Positions 35,569 to 47,140 of a DNA stretch of 64,000 nt are shown here, piece by piece. Under the pieces are notes generated by a model. It did no database searches. It saw only the letters and a list, made by a program, of their open reading frames with translations, and had not been told where the DNA came from. Position numbers and translations under genes: made by a program. Origin of the DNA: Apium graveolens (Eukaryota; Streptophyta; Magnoliopsida; Apiales; Apiaceae). The stretch is from assembly GCF_009905375.1 (NCBI RefSeq), contig NC_133653.1, positions 69,512,920 through 69,576,919 of the forward strand. Reading direction: 5' to 3'. How positions within the stretch are numbered: position 1 is the first letter of the stretch; each line of letters opens with the position of its first letter.

Positions 35569-36088
35569 TGTTAGAGAAGAAAAGCTTGAAGAGAAAGAGG
35601 ATTTTTGCTTGAGAGAGAATGAAGTAACAAAGTTGAATTTGAGAATGATAAAAGAAAATGATTAGAATGAAATAAGCTTTTATACTTTACTCAAAATCAA
35701 CTGATAAAAATAATAAAGAGAAGTAAATTACCCAATAGAAATTGTCTAAAATAGCCGTTTTAAAATAAACTGTAAAAATTCCACCCATTATCCGTCGTGT
35801 AATGCTTACAAACTGTAAGTATACTCGATGGATAATGTTCAGGGAATTAACGGTTAAGATTTAGACACTTCGACGGATGAGGATAAGTTGATATCCGTCG
35901 AGCTTTAAAATACTCCAGAAAAGTAATTGATTTTTATTTACAATTTGTATATCGACGGATGACTCAACTCGATGGATAATGGTCATCCGTCGAGATGCAA
36001 ATTTTGACTTAGCCAAAATTTTCATCCAAGACTAAAAATCAGTTAAATTTCTGGCTACTTTTCAACTTGCAAAATAATTCAGATAAAT
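35569..36088 (-). promoter_or_regulatory. Copia-D accessory-ORF leader: motif cluster, TATA box, CT-rich leader
   Basis: Reading on the minus strand from the pol stop: seven ATCCGTCG/CGACGGAT/CGATGGAT motifs at 35788-35993, then TATAAAAG at 35684-35677, then about 108 bp to the ATG at 35568. The last part of that is CT-rich (TCATTCTCTCTC, then CTCTTTCTCTTC). The order motif cluster, about 100-bp gap, TATA repeats the arrangement in the LTR. An internal promoter for the accessory ORF is the simplest reading, but it is inferred. Confidence 0.65.
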
Positions 36089-37872
36089 TCAAGAGTAATT
36101 AAGCATACCTAACTCACTTAACAACCTAGAAAAGGTGGATTCATCCAGTGGCTTGGTAAAAATATCTGCAAGTTGCTTCTCACTTGGAACAAAATGTATT
36201 TCTACAGTACCATTCATTACATGTTCCCTTATGAAATGGTACTTGATGTCTATATGCTTTGTCCTTGAATGTTGCACTGGATTTTCAGTGATGGCAATTG
36301 CACTTGTGTTGTCACAGAAAATAGAAATCCTTTCAACTTGCAAACCATAGTCTAGCAATTGATTTTTCATCCATAAAATATGTGCACAGCAACTGCCAGC
36401 AGCAATATATTCAGCTTCAGCTGTAGAAGTAGAAACTGAATTTTGGTTTTTTACTGAACCAGGACACAAGCTTGCCTTCTAAAAATTGACAGGTTCCTGT
36501 TGTGCTTTTTCTATCAATTCTGCAACCTGCATAATCTGCATCTGAATAACTAGTTAGATCAAAGCCAGAATCTCTAGGATACCAAATGCCAAGGTTTGGT
36601 GTTCCTTTGAGATATCTGAAGATTCTCTTAATAGCTATCAAATGAGACTCTCTAAGATCAGCCTGAAATCTAGCACACAAACATGTAGCAAACATTATAT
36701 CTGGCCTACTAGTTGTTAAGTACAGAAGTGAGCCAACCATGCCTCTATAACTTGAAATATCCACAGACTTTTCAGTAGTGTTTAGTTCAAGCTTAGTTGC
36801 AGTGGCCATGGGAGTTTTTGCAGATGTGCAATCCATTAGATCAAACTTCTTTAAAAGATCAAAAATATATTTAGTTTGACTAATGAATATTCTATCACTA
36901 ACTTGCTTAACTTGTAAACCAAGATGGTAAGTTAGTTCTCCCATCATACTCATTTCATACTTGCTTTGCATCAGTTTGGCAAACTTTTTACAAAGTTTCT
37001 CATCTGTAGAGCCAAAAATAATATCATCTACATAAATTTGAATAAGTATGCTAGAGCCATTCACATTTCTGAAAAATAAAGTTTTATCTACAGTACCTCT
37101 TGTGAAGTGATTTTCCAAAAGGAACTTTGATAAAGTGTCATACCAGGCTCTAGGTGCTTGCTTCAGTCCATAAAGTGCTTTCAGTAGATAATAGACATAC
37201 TCTGGGAAATTTGGATCTTCAAAGCCAGGAGGTTGACTTTACATACACTTCTTCCTCCAAATCTCCATTCAGAAAGGCACTTTTGACATCCATTTGATAG
37301 ACCTTGAAATTGGCATGGGCTGCATGGGCTAAGAAGATTCTGATGGCTTCAAGTCTTGTAACAGGAGCAAATGTTTCATCAAAATCTATTCCTTCTTGCT
37401 GACAATAGCCTTTAGCAACCAATCTTGCTTTGTTCCTTACTACTATGCCATTTTCATCCATCTTGTTTCTAAATACCCATTTGGTGTCTATTGGATTCTT
37501 TCCTGTAGGCTTGGGTACCAGCTTCCATACTTTATTCCTTTCAAATTGGTTTAGCTCCTCCTGCATAGCTAAAATCCAATCAGGATCTAACAAGGCTTCT
37601 TCTACCTTCTTTGGTTCTTCCTTAGACAAGAAGCTACTGTATAGACATTCTTCTTGAGTTGCTCTCCTGGTTTGAACTCTGGAAGAAACATCACCAATAA
37701 TCAGTTCAAAAGGGTGATCTTTTGTCCATTTTCTTGGTTGAGGTAGATTAGCCCTAGATGAAGAGACCTCAATGTTATCTTGATGTGTGATTGAGTTTTG
37801 ATTGCTAGAAACTCCCCCTGAGTTTATGGATCTTTGATTTGAGAATGGGGTGCTTTCTATGGGTGATCTGCC
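36089..37872 (-). pseudogene. pol: Copia-D reverse transcriptase and RNase H
   Basis: RT begins around 37600 ([17 protein letters not shown]) and shows [32 protein letters not shown] and an intact catalytic box YVDDIIFGST. RNase H shows SDADYAGCRIDRKSTTG, STAEAEYIAAGSC and DIFTKPLDE, ending at 36089. Two one-base frameshifts interrupt it, near 37225 (before QPPGFEDP) and near 36460 (in SKKQNS). RT and RNase H would copy the element RNA into DNA in the particle. Otherwise the domain is well kept. Confidence 0.9.
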
Positions 37873-39438
37873 TTAACTTCCTGCTCCTTTTGATAACCCG
37901 ACGGATGGTGAATTTTGAGTACCGACGGATGAGGCAGGTTGTCTTCCGACGGATAATACAGATTGCCTTCCGACGGATGAAGCGTTATGTAACTCGATGG
38001 ATGTTGAGTTTTGTGCTTCATTTGTAGTAGATTTATCTGCATTATCCTTAGACACTGTTTCTTGATCACTCTCATCATCACTTTCATCACTGACAATCTC
38101 AACATTGTCGAATTTGAGGCTCTCATGGTAATCTCCATCTATTAGTCCTTCAATCTTTTTATCATCAAACACAACATGTATAGATTCACCAACAATGTTG
38201 GTTCTTAGATTGTAGACTCTATATGCTTTACCAACAGCATATCCAACAAAAATTCCTTCATCTGCTTTAGCATCAAACTTCCTATTTTGATCAGTTTGAT
38301 TTCTCAGAATATAGCATTTACAGCCAAAGATATGAAGAAATTTCAGAGTTGGCTTCTTGTTCTTGAACAACTGATAAGGTGTCATGCATCTTGCTTGATT
38401 AATCAGAGAGATGTTCTGAGTGTAGCATGCAGTGTTTACAGCTTCAGCCCAGAAGTATGTTGGTAGTTTTGATTCTTCAAGCATTGTCCTTGCAGCTTCA
38501 ATAAGAGATCTATTCTTTCTTTCCACTACTTCATTCTGTTGTGGAGTCCTTGCTGCTGAAAACTCATGCAAGATTCCATTTTCCTCACAAAATGCTCTCA
38601 TGACATAGTTCTTGAACTCAGTTCCATTATCACTCCTGATTCTTCTAACTTTGAAATCAGGATGATTGTTAACTTGCCTTATGTGATTGATGATGATTTC
38701 ACTAGCCTCATCTTTGGACTTTAGGAAATATGTCCAAGAGAACTTTAAGAAATCATCTACAATTACTAGGCAAAATCTTTTCTTTGAGATTGACAATATA
38801 TTGACTGGTCCAAACAAATCCATGTGAAGCAGTTGTAGAGGCTCTTCAATTGCTAAATCAAGTTTCTTCCTGAATGATGCTTTAATCTGCTTCCCTTTTT
38901 GGCAGGCATCACACAGTCCATCCTTTGTAAACTCCACCATAGGAATGCCTCTAACTAGCTCTTTCTTTACCAGCTCATTCATGGTCTTGAAGTTCAAATG
39001 GGATAGCTTCTTGTGCCATAGCCAACTTTCATCTTGACTTGCTTTACTAAGAAGACAAGTTACAGATTCTGCTTTAGTTGAGTTGAAGTCAGCTAGATAC
39101 ACATTTCCTCTTCTCACACCAGTGAGAACCACTTTGTTGTTTTGATTATTAATCACAACACAGGTTTCTTTGTTGAAGGTTACTGAGTTGCCTTTATCAC
39201 AAAGTTGGCTGATACTCAACAGATTGTGTTTGAGACCATCCACTAAGGCAACCTCTTCAATGATGACATTGTCCTTTGAAATCAAGCCATATCCCACAGT
39301 ATAACCTTTGCTGTCATCTCCAAAAGTGATACTTGGGCCAGCTCTCTCTTCAAACTCTGTGAGCAGGGTAAAATCACCAGTCATGTGTCTTGAACAACCA
39401 CTATCCAAGTACCAAAGATTCCTTCTGTTTCCCTGCAC
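37873..39438 (-). CDS. pol: Copia-D protease and integrase (open 521-codon segment of pol)
   Basis: One open frame holds the protease active site LDSGCSRHMTG, the pre-integrase finger (WLWHKKLSHLNFK, LCDACQKGK) and integrase with the DDE residues (HMDLFGP, RSDNGTEF, VVERKNRSL). The usual QQNG before the last block reads QQNE. The ORF opens without an ATG because it is an internal polyprotein segment. It ends at a TAA (37873-37875), after which RT continues in the same frame. The last 40 codons (37890-38000) consist of SVGRQ-type repeats encoded by the ATCCGTCG motif. Confidence 0.87.
   Translation of the reverse strand: MQGNRRNLWYLDSGCSRHMTGDFTLLTEFEERAGPSITFGDDSKGYTVGYGLISKDNVIIEEVALVDGLKHNLLSISQLCDKGNSVTFNKETCVVINNQNNKVVLTGVRRGNVYLADFNSTKAESVTCLLSKASQDESWLWHKKLSHLNFKTMNELVKKELVRGIPMVEFTKDGLCDACQKGKQIKASFRKKLDLAIEEPLQLLHMDLFGPVNILSISKKRFCLVIVDDFLKFSWTYFLKSKDEASEIIINHIRQVNNHPDFKVRRIRSDNGTEFKNYVMRAFCEENGILHEFSAARTPQQNEVVERKNRSLIEAARTMLEESKLPTYFWAEAVNTACYTQNISLINQARCMTPYQLFKNKKPTLKFLHIFGCKCYILRNQTDQNRKFDAKADEGIFVGYAVGKAYRVYNLRTNIVGESIHVVFDDKKIEGLIDGDYHESLKFDNVEIVSDESDDESDQETVSKDNADKSTTNEAQNSTSIELHNASSVGRQSVLSVGRQPASSVGTQNSPSVGLSKGAGS
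37896..38002. repeat. Five CGACGGAT motifs in the integrase-RT linker
   Basis: Copies lie near 37899, 37923, 37947, 37970 and (as CGATGGAT) 37993, about 24 bp apart. The coding strand reads TCC-GTC-GG, giving SSVG, LSVG and PSVG. This is a different codon phase from the gag copies. Confidence 0.82.
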
Positions 39439-39456
39439 ACATAAAAATCAAATCAA
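39433..39456 (-). other. Copia-D gag/protease junction: stop followed by GTGCAG|G
   Basis: The upstream frame stops directly after WVPKST. About 20 nt later, after a T-rich stretch, the sequence reads GTGCAGGG and the protease frame continues. Copia-A has the same arrangement at 4306-4327 (stop after WVPKKV, then T-rich, then TTGCAGGG). It resembles a splice acceptor but could be a shared relic of an original readthrough or frameshift site. Confidence 0.4.
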
Positions 39457-40159
39457 GTTGATTTTGGTACCCAAGTTTCCTTGGGTCCTGCCTTGTTAGC
39501 TTTCTTCTTCTGTTTCTTAGGTCTTAACTCATTTGACTTAGGAATTTCAGATTCTTCCTTAGTCATTTGGGTTGGGCCTTTGAAACCACTAGATGCAACA
39601 GAATTATCATGCATGTTATGGCTAACAGGAAATGGCATGCTTGGTGCAAACATGTTATTCCAGTAAGGCATGCTAAATGGCATTTGAGGCATATTGTATG
39701 CAGCATAATATGGATTAGGTGCAAATGGCATATTAGCAAACTGTGCATTCATGTTCTGTGTAGGCATAGCATTAACAGACATGGAAGGCATGGCATTCAT
39801 GTTAGAGAATTGAGGCTGAACAGACATGGGAGTAGGCATGGCAGATTTGCAATTAACAGACAAATGATTTACACTACCACATTTGACACAGATTTTTCTA
39901 GGAGCATATTTGTCAGGTGTGTAGTTATTATGTTTGTTAATCCCTACTTTACCATTCCTATTGTTTTTCCTTTTAGTCTCTGTTTTTACCTCTATCTTCT
40001 CAAGTCTGTCACTTAACTGTTTGACAGTCATGTGACCAACATTAGCTTTCTTCCCTTTCTTGGCTTGACTTGACTCTCCTGAAACAAAGTTCTTGGAAAC
40101 AGACCCATACTTTTCATTTAGCTTGGTTAATTTGGCTTTGCTAATGGGTTTGCTCACAG

Positions 40160-40238
40160 CCGACGGATGAGGATTTTTATCATTCGACGGATAACACTTT
40201 TTGTTATCCGACGGATAGTTTTCATCATTCGTCGAGTC
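40160..40238. repeat. Four CGACGGAT-type motifs in gag
   Basis: Plus-strand copies lie near 40161, 40184 and 40208 (CGACGGAT) and near 40229 (ATTCGTCG). On the coding strand they are read xAT-CCG-TCG, giving PS dipeptides. Confidence 0.8.
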
Positions 40239-41132
40239 TACATCTGTCAGCAATCCATTTACCAAAATAGGTTCTAGTTTCTCCTTATTCCTTTTCCAGG
40301 CTTCATCACAAAAAGACTCAATTCCTTGAACCTTGGTGATTTGAGCATGAACATCTCTGGATGTTTTCCATGATTTAATCACCTCATGTTCACGATCGAG
40401 CTGCTTCTTTAAAATTTCTTCCTTTTCAAGGACTCAGTTAATTCCTCCTTGGCAATTCTACACTCAATTTTTAGTTTCTCAAACTCAACAAACTGAGACT
40501 CAAGCACATTATTCCTCTCACTCAAAAATAAGTTGTTTTCTTTGATTTTAGCATTTTCTTTAGTGAGGGACTTAAGTGTAACACGCAAATGATACAATTC
40601 TGTAGACAAGTCATTTATTGCATCATTACACTCAGCTTTAGATAAATGTGCAAGGTTTGTAGTGATTACCTGATTGCTTGAGGAACTTGTCTCTGTTTCA
40701 TCAGACTTGGCCATAAGGGCTAGATTGACATAGCTGACATCCTCATCTTCATCCAAACCATCAGTTGCCCAGTCATTCTCTTGTGTAATAAAAGCCATTT
40801 CCTTCTGTTTGAGTAGATCAAAGTATTTTTGCTTATAATTCACAGACTCAAATCTTTTCTTACTGGAATCTGACTTTCTACACTCATTTGCAAAATGCCC
40901 TGCCAAGCCACATTTGAAACACTTGAATTTTGATTTATCCACCATGTTTCTATTTGGCTTGGCAGCTCCAAAGTTCTTCTTGAACTTGAGCTTGGCAAAT
41001 CTTCTTGAAAGGAATGTTATGTGCTCATCAATGTCCTTCATGTCATCTTGACTCAATGAATCTTCACTTTCTGCAGCTAGCCCTTTACCCTTGCTTTCAC
41101 AGGCCTTTGAAGTTGATTCCACAGCTTCCATC

Positions 41133-41137
41133 TTCAC
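41133..41137. repeat. Gypsy-C target duplication, left copy
   Basis: TTCAC at 41133-41137 is repeated at 53895-53899. Removing Gypsy-C and one copy makes the gag frame continuous. Confidence 0.93.
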
Positions 41138-44100
41138 TATAACGACTCGTGTATTTTTGAGTTATTTAAATATGTGATTATTATGGAAATTATTAAATAA
41201 AATATGTGTGTTGGTTTTGACCACTATGTGATGCTTGAGTATTATCTATATGTGATTTATAGTGCACCGGGTTGTCCGCGCGATTAATTATGGGATCGTA
41301 TTGAATTGTTTTCACTTTCAAAAGTGGATTATTGCAAATTTATTTGCATAAATACTGGAACTATCTTTAAAATTGTTTTTATGCTTTTATAATGACAATA
41401 TTTATTTTTGGGATTTTATAAAATTGAAAAATCAATATTTCATCAATTATTTAACCCGTTATGATTTTCTGATTGTATTTATTTGTAAAACTTATATTAA
41501 ATTCAGGAAATCTTTAAAAATTATGAAACTTATATTTATTTAAAGTTTAGAATATTCTGAGAATTTTAAAATTATTTTGGAAATTTTCGGGATTAATTTT
41601 ACCCGCGCGTTGTTTCATTTATTTGATAAAAGCGGATATAAAGTGCATTTTAAAAATCGTTTTAAAATTTCAAAATTCATGTTTTTATTAACTTCGGGAT
41701 ATTTGTAATATTTTAAGATTATTTTCATGATTTTCTGAATCTGTTTTAAATACACCTTGGTTCATTAAATGAGAAATACAGGTATAAATTGTGTATCAAA
41801 GATTATTTTAAAATTACAAAATTTATGTTTTTATAAACTCCGGGATACTTATGATATTTTAAAAATATTTTCGTAATTTTCGGGGGCTGTTTTATTCGTA
41901 TCTCGTTTCGTTAATTTCGAATTTCGGGGCAATTAGGCCTTAAAAACTTGTAATTATCCTTGCAAACACGCGTGTCAATTTTTCAGATTAGAGGGGGGCA
42001 CGTGTTGCCTCTCATTTGCACCATCTGTCAATTAAAAAATAAAATAAAATAAAATAAAACAAACACGCACGCAGATACCCACCCCCACCCCTGTTTTCTC
42101 ATCGCTGAGCATCTTTTCCCCCCTCCCCTCGCGATGGTTATGGTTCGGAAAGCTTCAGGGATGTGCTCTTCAGTTTATTTGCCGTGATTCTCATTCTTCC
42201 CGGTGATTCACGCGGTGTCAGCCGCCCTTCCTCGGCTTCCGACGAGACGGTGGTGGCGAGGCCGTGGTGGTGTTCGGCCATGTATTATATATGTATGTAC
42301 ATGTCAAATACATGTCTGTGTTGCCTGGGTTGTACAGTTCTGTGTGCCTACTATTCTTATCCGATTTTGCTTCACGTTTCTGGCCATTTTCCGGCCGATT
42401 TGTGATGTGTAATCGGGTTGCTGCTTTGCTTCTTCGTGATGGAGTGTGCTGATTTTAATTATTTATTCTATGCAGGAAATTTAATTGAATAATTTCGTGA
42501 AATGAAATTAATTTCGTGCTGTAGTTATTCGAGTTAATTGGTGAAATTTGCGATGGAAACCCGATGTATACGGGTACCCGCGAATTTTACCGCCGTCGGC
42601 GATGAGCCTCGGCGAGCCGACAGTGGACCGTGATGATCGATATCTGAGTCCTAAAATTCAAAATATTAATTTAATTCATAAATTATTTTCGAGATGTAAA
42701 TAATCGGATAATAATAATTAATTGATTTGAATTGACGTTTGGGAATTTGTGTCTCGTGATTGGGTTGTTGGTTCGAGATTATTGGATTGTGTGGTTGGGT
42801 TATGAATTTGAGTTGATTAGATTGATTGTTGATTGAGACGTCGAATTGTATCGACGGGTAGTCCGATAAACAAAGGAGACGCTGTCCAATTTTCAGAAAA
42901 TCAAACTACGGAAATACGAGAGCGTATCCGAGGATTATCGGGACGTCGAGCGAATATAAGTAAATACATATACGCATGTTTTATACAGAACCTGATTGTA
43001 TGTTGTGTTGTATGTTTTGACCAAAACACAGTAACCCTAATTTCATAAAATGACGAGTATACGTATTTTCTGAAAATGAACACTAGATCGATTTCAAGAA
43101 TGTGAACCCTAATTATTCTCTGTGTTATTCTAATATGAATAATTACGAGTCGGGTTTGAATATCGTTGAGTAAGAATTAGTATCGAGGATATGTCAAGCA
43201 TACCTAGACATCTAACGTAGGGTATTTCGACCCTGTAGGTTATAGTCGGGAACCTGAAGGTGGACGATGGATTAAAGATAACATAGTGATCAGTCGACGA
43301 GCTCAGTAGAGTTTCAACAGAAAAACCTGAGTGTCGAAGTCGAATCCAATGATATCTAGTGGTTGGACGTTAAAGCCTGAGCGGCAGCGTCGGATCAGAA
43401 TTGATCAGTAGTAGTTGTAAAGCCAGTAAGGCAAGTATTTCTGAACTTTGCTTCAAGATATATATTACCAATGTTTTCGAACTGTTCATAACATGTCGCT
43501 ATTATTCAAAATAACTCCTGTTTTATTTTGCAAGTGCTTTAAACTATTAAACCTTGAACCCTGATTTTCTTGATCTTGAGCCGTAAGCCTTGTTCTTTAT
43601 AAACCATCCTTTGTTGAACCTCAGATACCAAATCACACAAATATGATACTACTCCCCAAATGTATAGCCACCAAACACCAAATACTGGAACAAAATTGTG
43701 TAAAAATACAGAAATTTCTATATCTCAACCATTCTTTATAACATCAAAGAACTATACCTTGAAAAATCAGTATTCGTCCAATACCTGATCATTCTACAGA
43801 CTGAAAACTGTTTCTTGTACATACCTTGGTATACCCTTGTGATATCCATGAGTTTCCTTATGTTTTATTCAAATGTTTATTCATCATTGATTATGATCTC
43901 GTGTTATCGAATTATATTGTTTATCGTATTGAACTCCTTTAGAATTGGATAGTTTTTATATATGTGGACCAGATTCGTGGTCAGACCATACTAATGGTCA
44001 AGTTAGGCCAATGTGTGCCTTGGATCCAGTAATTAGAGCAGTGTTGTGTGCTTGCTCGGGGTTAGTGCGTGACTGATCAGCAGCCTAACCTTGGTTTTAA

Positions 44101-44580
44101 AACTTAAAATGAATATCCAATTCTAATGATTAGTTAAAAAGAAACTTGATTCCTTTGAATCATCTCATTTGATCATTGTTTAACCTCAGTTATCACTATT
44201 ATGACTTGCTGAGCTAGTTAGCTCACCCTTGCGACTCTTTTATATGTTTTATAGTTGAAAAGAATATGGATAATAGTGAAGTTCCTCAGTCCAAAGTGCG
44301 GGTAAGGTTCCAGTCGAGTTGGATCGAGCTAGCAGAAGTTTCACGCGGTAAAGAGATATTTAGATTGTAAGAATGATTTTATTATCAATTGTAAGTTAAA
44401 TTAGTTGGGATTTGGTACGATGTAATAATTAAGGTTGTGGCTTGTTCTCATACTTTAACCTGTTGCGATCCGTGGTTATGTGAAACAGGGTCATTGCAAT
44501 TAATATTTTATGTACAGGTTTATATATTGTGAATGTGTTGTGGACCCCAAACTTCTGACCCGGGTTTGGAGGGCGCCACA
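41138..44580 (+). repeat. Gypsy-C 5' LTR
   Basis: It matches 50488-53894 closely. It carries about 53 bp near 41887-41939 that the other copy lacks, and an (AAAAT)n tract near 42027-42058. The short ORFs around 42163-42452 recur in both LTRs but show no family resemblance. Confidence 0.93.
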
Positions 44581-47140
44581 GGTTGGGCTACAGGTTATAT
44601 GTCACTGAAACAAGCCTAGATTGGCGAGATTGGGTAGAGGGTTAGGATTAGGAATAGGAAATAGAAAGATAAGGCGTTATGAGGTTGAGTGCGATGGTAT
44701 AGTAGGTTTTCGGCACAATTCGTATTGCGATTCGGGATTCTCAGCTTGCGACGTGATTTCCAGACAACGGCAATGGCGGATCTTGATTTCCCGGTATCAT
44801 TTGATCGTTTGGAGCTTTCCGTTTGAGGATCGTCATCTTCTTTCAGATTGGATTTGTACCTTGTTCCTCCACCAGTATTAATGGTACTACCTTCTGTTAT
44901 AACGATTGCACGTCTTCAAGCTATTTTACGCTACTTTTCCACCTTTTGATATGAGACTACCTATTCAAGAACCTCCATCTGTTTATTCTTGTTTCACTAG
45001 ACATTCGGCTGTGAGCATATCTCTTTAGTTTACCCTACATCATGTTCTATACCCCCAGTTTAGAACTTGTCCTATGAAGCGATTGTACCTACGAGGAGGG
45101 ATTCGAGAGTTACAGTACATGGTGAGCGTTCGAGATATAAATAAAGGTGAGAAGAAGTTTAGAGAAAAGATTTAAGTATTTCAGAGGATAGCTGTTATCG
45201 GGTTAAAAGAAGTCATTAGTGACTAAGCCACCCGTGAATAATTATGGGATGAACCAAATGAATTTTGAAAGAATAAAAGAGAAAAAGTAAAAACCTGGGA
45301 TTTTTGTGAAATTAAATGATGGTGTTATGATAAATGCGATATGTAAATTAGTGATGTGATGTGATACGGGTAAACTTTCTTCTATGAAATAGACTTGTGG
45401 ACTATTGGATAGTCTGTTCTATTTAACTACTGCAACGATAATTTCGGGAGTATCATCAGTATGAGAGCCTTGATGTGAAACTACGAATACGATAATATGC
45501 GACAACAATTGAAGTTTCGTCGATTAAGGAAGGTAAGTGGACACGATGAAGGAGAAAGGGTAGATTGAAGTCAATGGACCTTTATACGATCGTTCCACGA
45601 GTTTGGTACCTTGTTATAAGTCGGAAGGATAACAACTAACTCATATAGTAAAGACAGCCAGGTTTGTGATTTTCCAAACTTTTTAAAACAAGTTTTCGAA
45701 AAAGATTTTTCTTTACAAATTTCTAAAAGCCTTTTCGAATAAAATGATTTTTAAATATTGGTTGTCAAATTACTACTTGAGTTGAAAAGCCTGGATTACT
45801 TAAAAGGATGCTGTTTTAGACTTAGTATTGCTAATTCCGAGAACGAAGTAACCTATGATTATGAAGAAGTTGATTATTCCTAACGGTAAGTGCAAGTATT
45901 GTTTGATAAAATTTACAATATAATCAGCGTACGGAGTAACTATACATTCAATTACTAGGACTATCAGAGTTCGAAGAATTCATTGATTTAACAGAAGCCA
46001 AAGCGTGATCGTAGAAGATTGGAAAGATTTCCAGACCTCTCTAAAAACAGAATATTATTAACAAAAGGATTGTTATGTCGAATGGTACGTGGTTATTCTA
46101 AATTAAAAGAGGAATCTCGAAGTTACTTAGTAGGAACGCCATTATGATCGAATTGTTAAAGTATTATTCATGTGGGTGCGATATTAAAGACGCAAGACGT
46201 GACAAGTAGGAATCTACCATAATGCTTAATTTGCGAAGGCATTTCAGCGTACTCTCTAAAGTTGTTATATGACACAATTGGGATATGATTGAACAAGCTC
46301 GGGAGATGAATACAAGTGAAATATGGATGGTGAACAATGGTATCGTTCTAGTTTTAATATTACAGCGTATATTCCTTCTCAATTTCTAAAAATGTATGAA
46401 CTTCTTTTCTTAAATAAACTCCTTGCTATGATATAGAAAAGGAGGATATTGCATTCATTTAAAATTTAATTGTTTCCCCCAATTTTTGCTTTCTGATTGG
46501 GACAAACAGTGTTATGGTGAGACGCTTTGTCAGAATGACGAAGAGTCGGGTGAGACGCCACCTAATCATATGATGTATGCCATATGGTACGAAACACTGG
46601 CCATCTTAAGTACCAGTGTGGTTGTCTCATTCATATTCAAATCCTTACTTCTTCTTTCTTTTCAACTCTAATTTTTGTTGAATTTTGAATCCTTCTAGTC
46701 GTTTCGTTGTATTGTCGTTCTTTATAAGAAGTTTTCAAACAGAAATTAACGTATCATGAATCAAGTGGACGAAGTTCCATCTACATTTTATGTATGGGAA
46801 GGAAATAGGGGCACCTGGCGAGGATTGCAAATCACTAGTCCCAGTAAAGAATCCACTAAGAATCAAGGGAATCTACTCCAATAAGGAATACGTTTTCGAA
46901 AATGAGAATATGCTATTTTCCTGTAAAATATGTTATTCAGAATACGGACGTGATGATATGGATGATCAAGATGAATACCTTATACGTTAAAGTATTAAAA
47001 GATGTGGGAGAAACTTAATTGTTTATCTTTCAAAGTTTTGTTGATAAGATGAATTACCCTGTTGAATTGATAAGATTGTGATTAAAGGACTAGCAAGTCA
47101 AGAACGTGTAATTATTAAATAAGTGAGTACCAATGGTGAA
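44581..47140 (+). other. Gypsy-C internal 5' part, unassigned
   Basis: About 2.5 kb with only short ORFs, the largest 86 codons at 44621-44881 without recognisable features. By position it should hold the primer site and gag. I see neither a TGGTATCAGAGC site nor a zinc knuckle. Confidence 0.5.

Larger units (their letters stand above)
39453..41137 (-). pseudogene. gag: Copia-D gag, C-terminal two thirds
   Basis: It starts at the Gypsy-C insertion and continues the frame of the N-terminal part. The first zinc knuckle is FKCFKCGLAGHFANECRK and a second is ICVKCGSVNHLSVNCKS; both fit CX2CX4HX4C. A long coiled-coil stretch lies between them, followed by a Met/Asn/Pro-rich region (MPFSMPYWNNMFAP). 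One frameshift near 40395-40410 separates two open halves. Four copies of the ATCCGTCG motif (40160-40238) encode YPSD, YPSN and HPSA. The frame ends in WVPKST and a stop. Confidence 0.85.

Noticed and set aside
39567..40016. 149-codon ORF on the plus strand
   Set aside because: It is a shadow of the Met/Asn-rich part of Copia-D gag on the minus strand.
42163..42452. Short ORFs in the Gypsy-C LTR, repeated at 51476-51770
   Set aside because: They recur only because the LTR is duplicated, the frames overlap each other, and they resemble no family.
44621..44881. Possible host gene of 86 codons
   Set aside because: It lies inside Gypsy-C right after the LTR, with no recognisable domain and no intron or promoter support.
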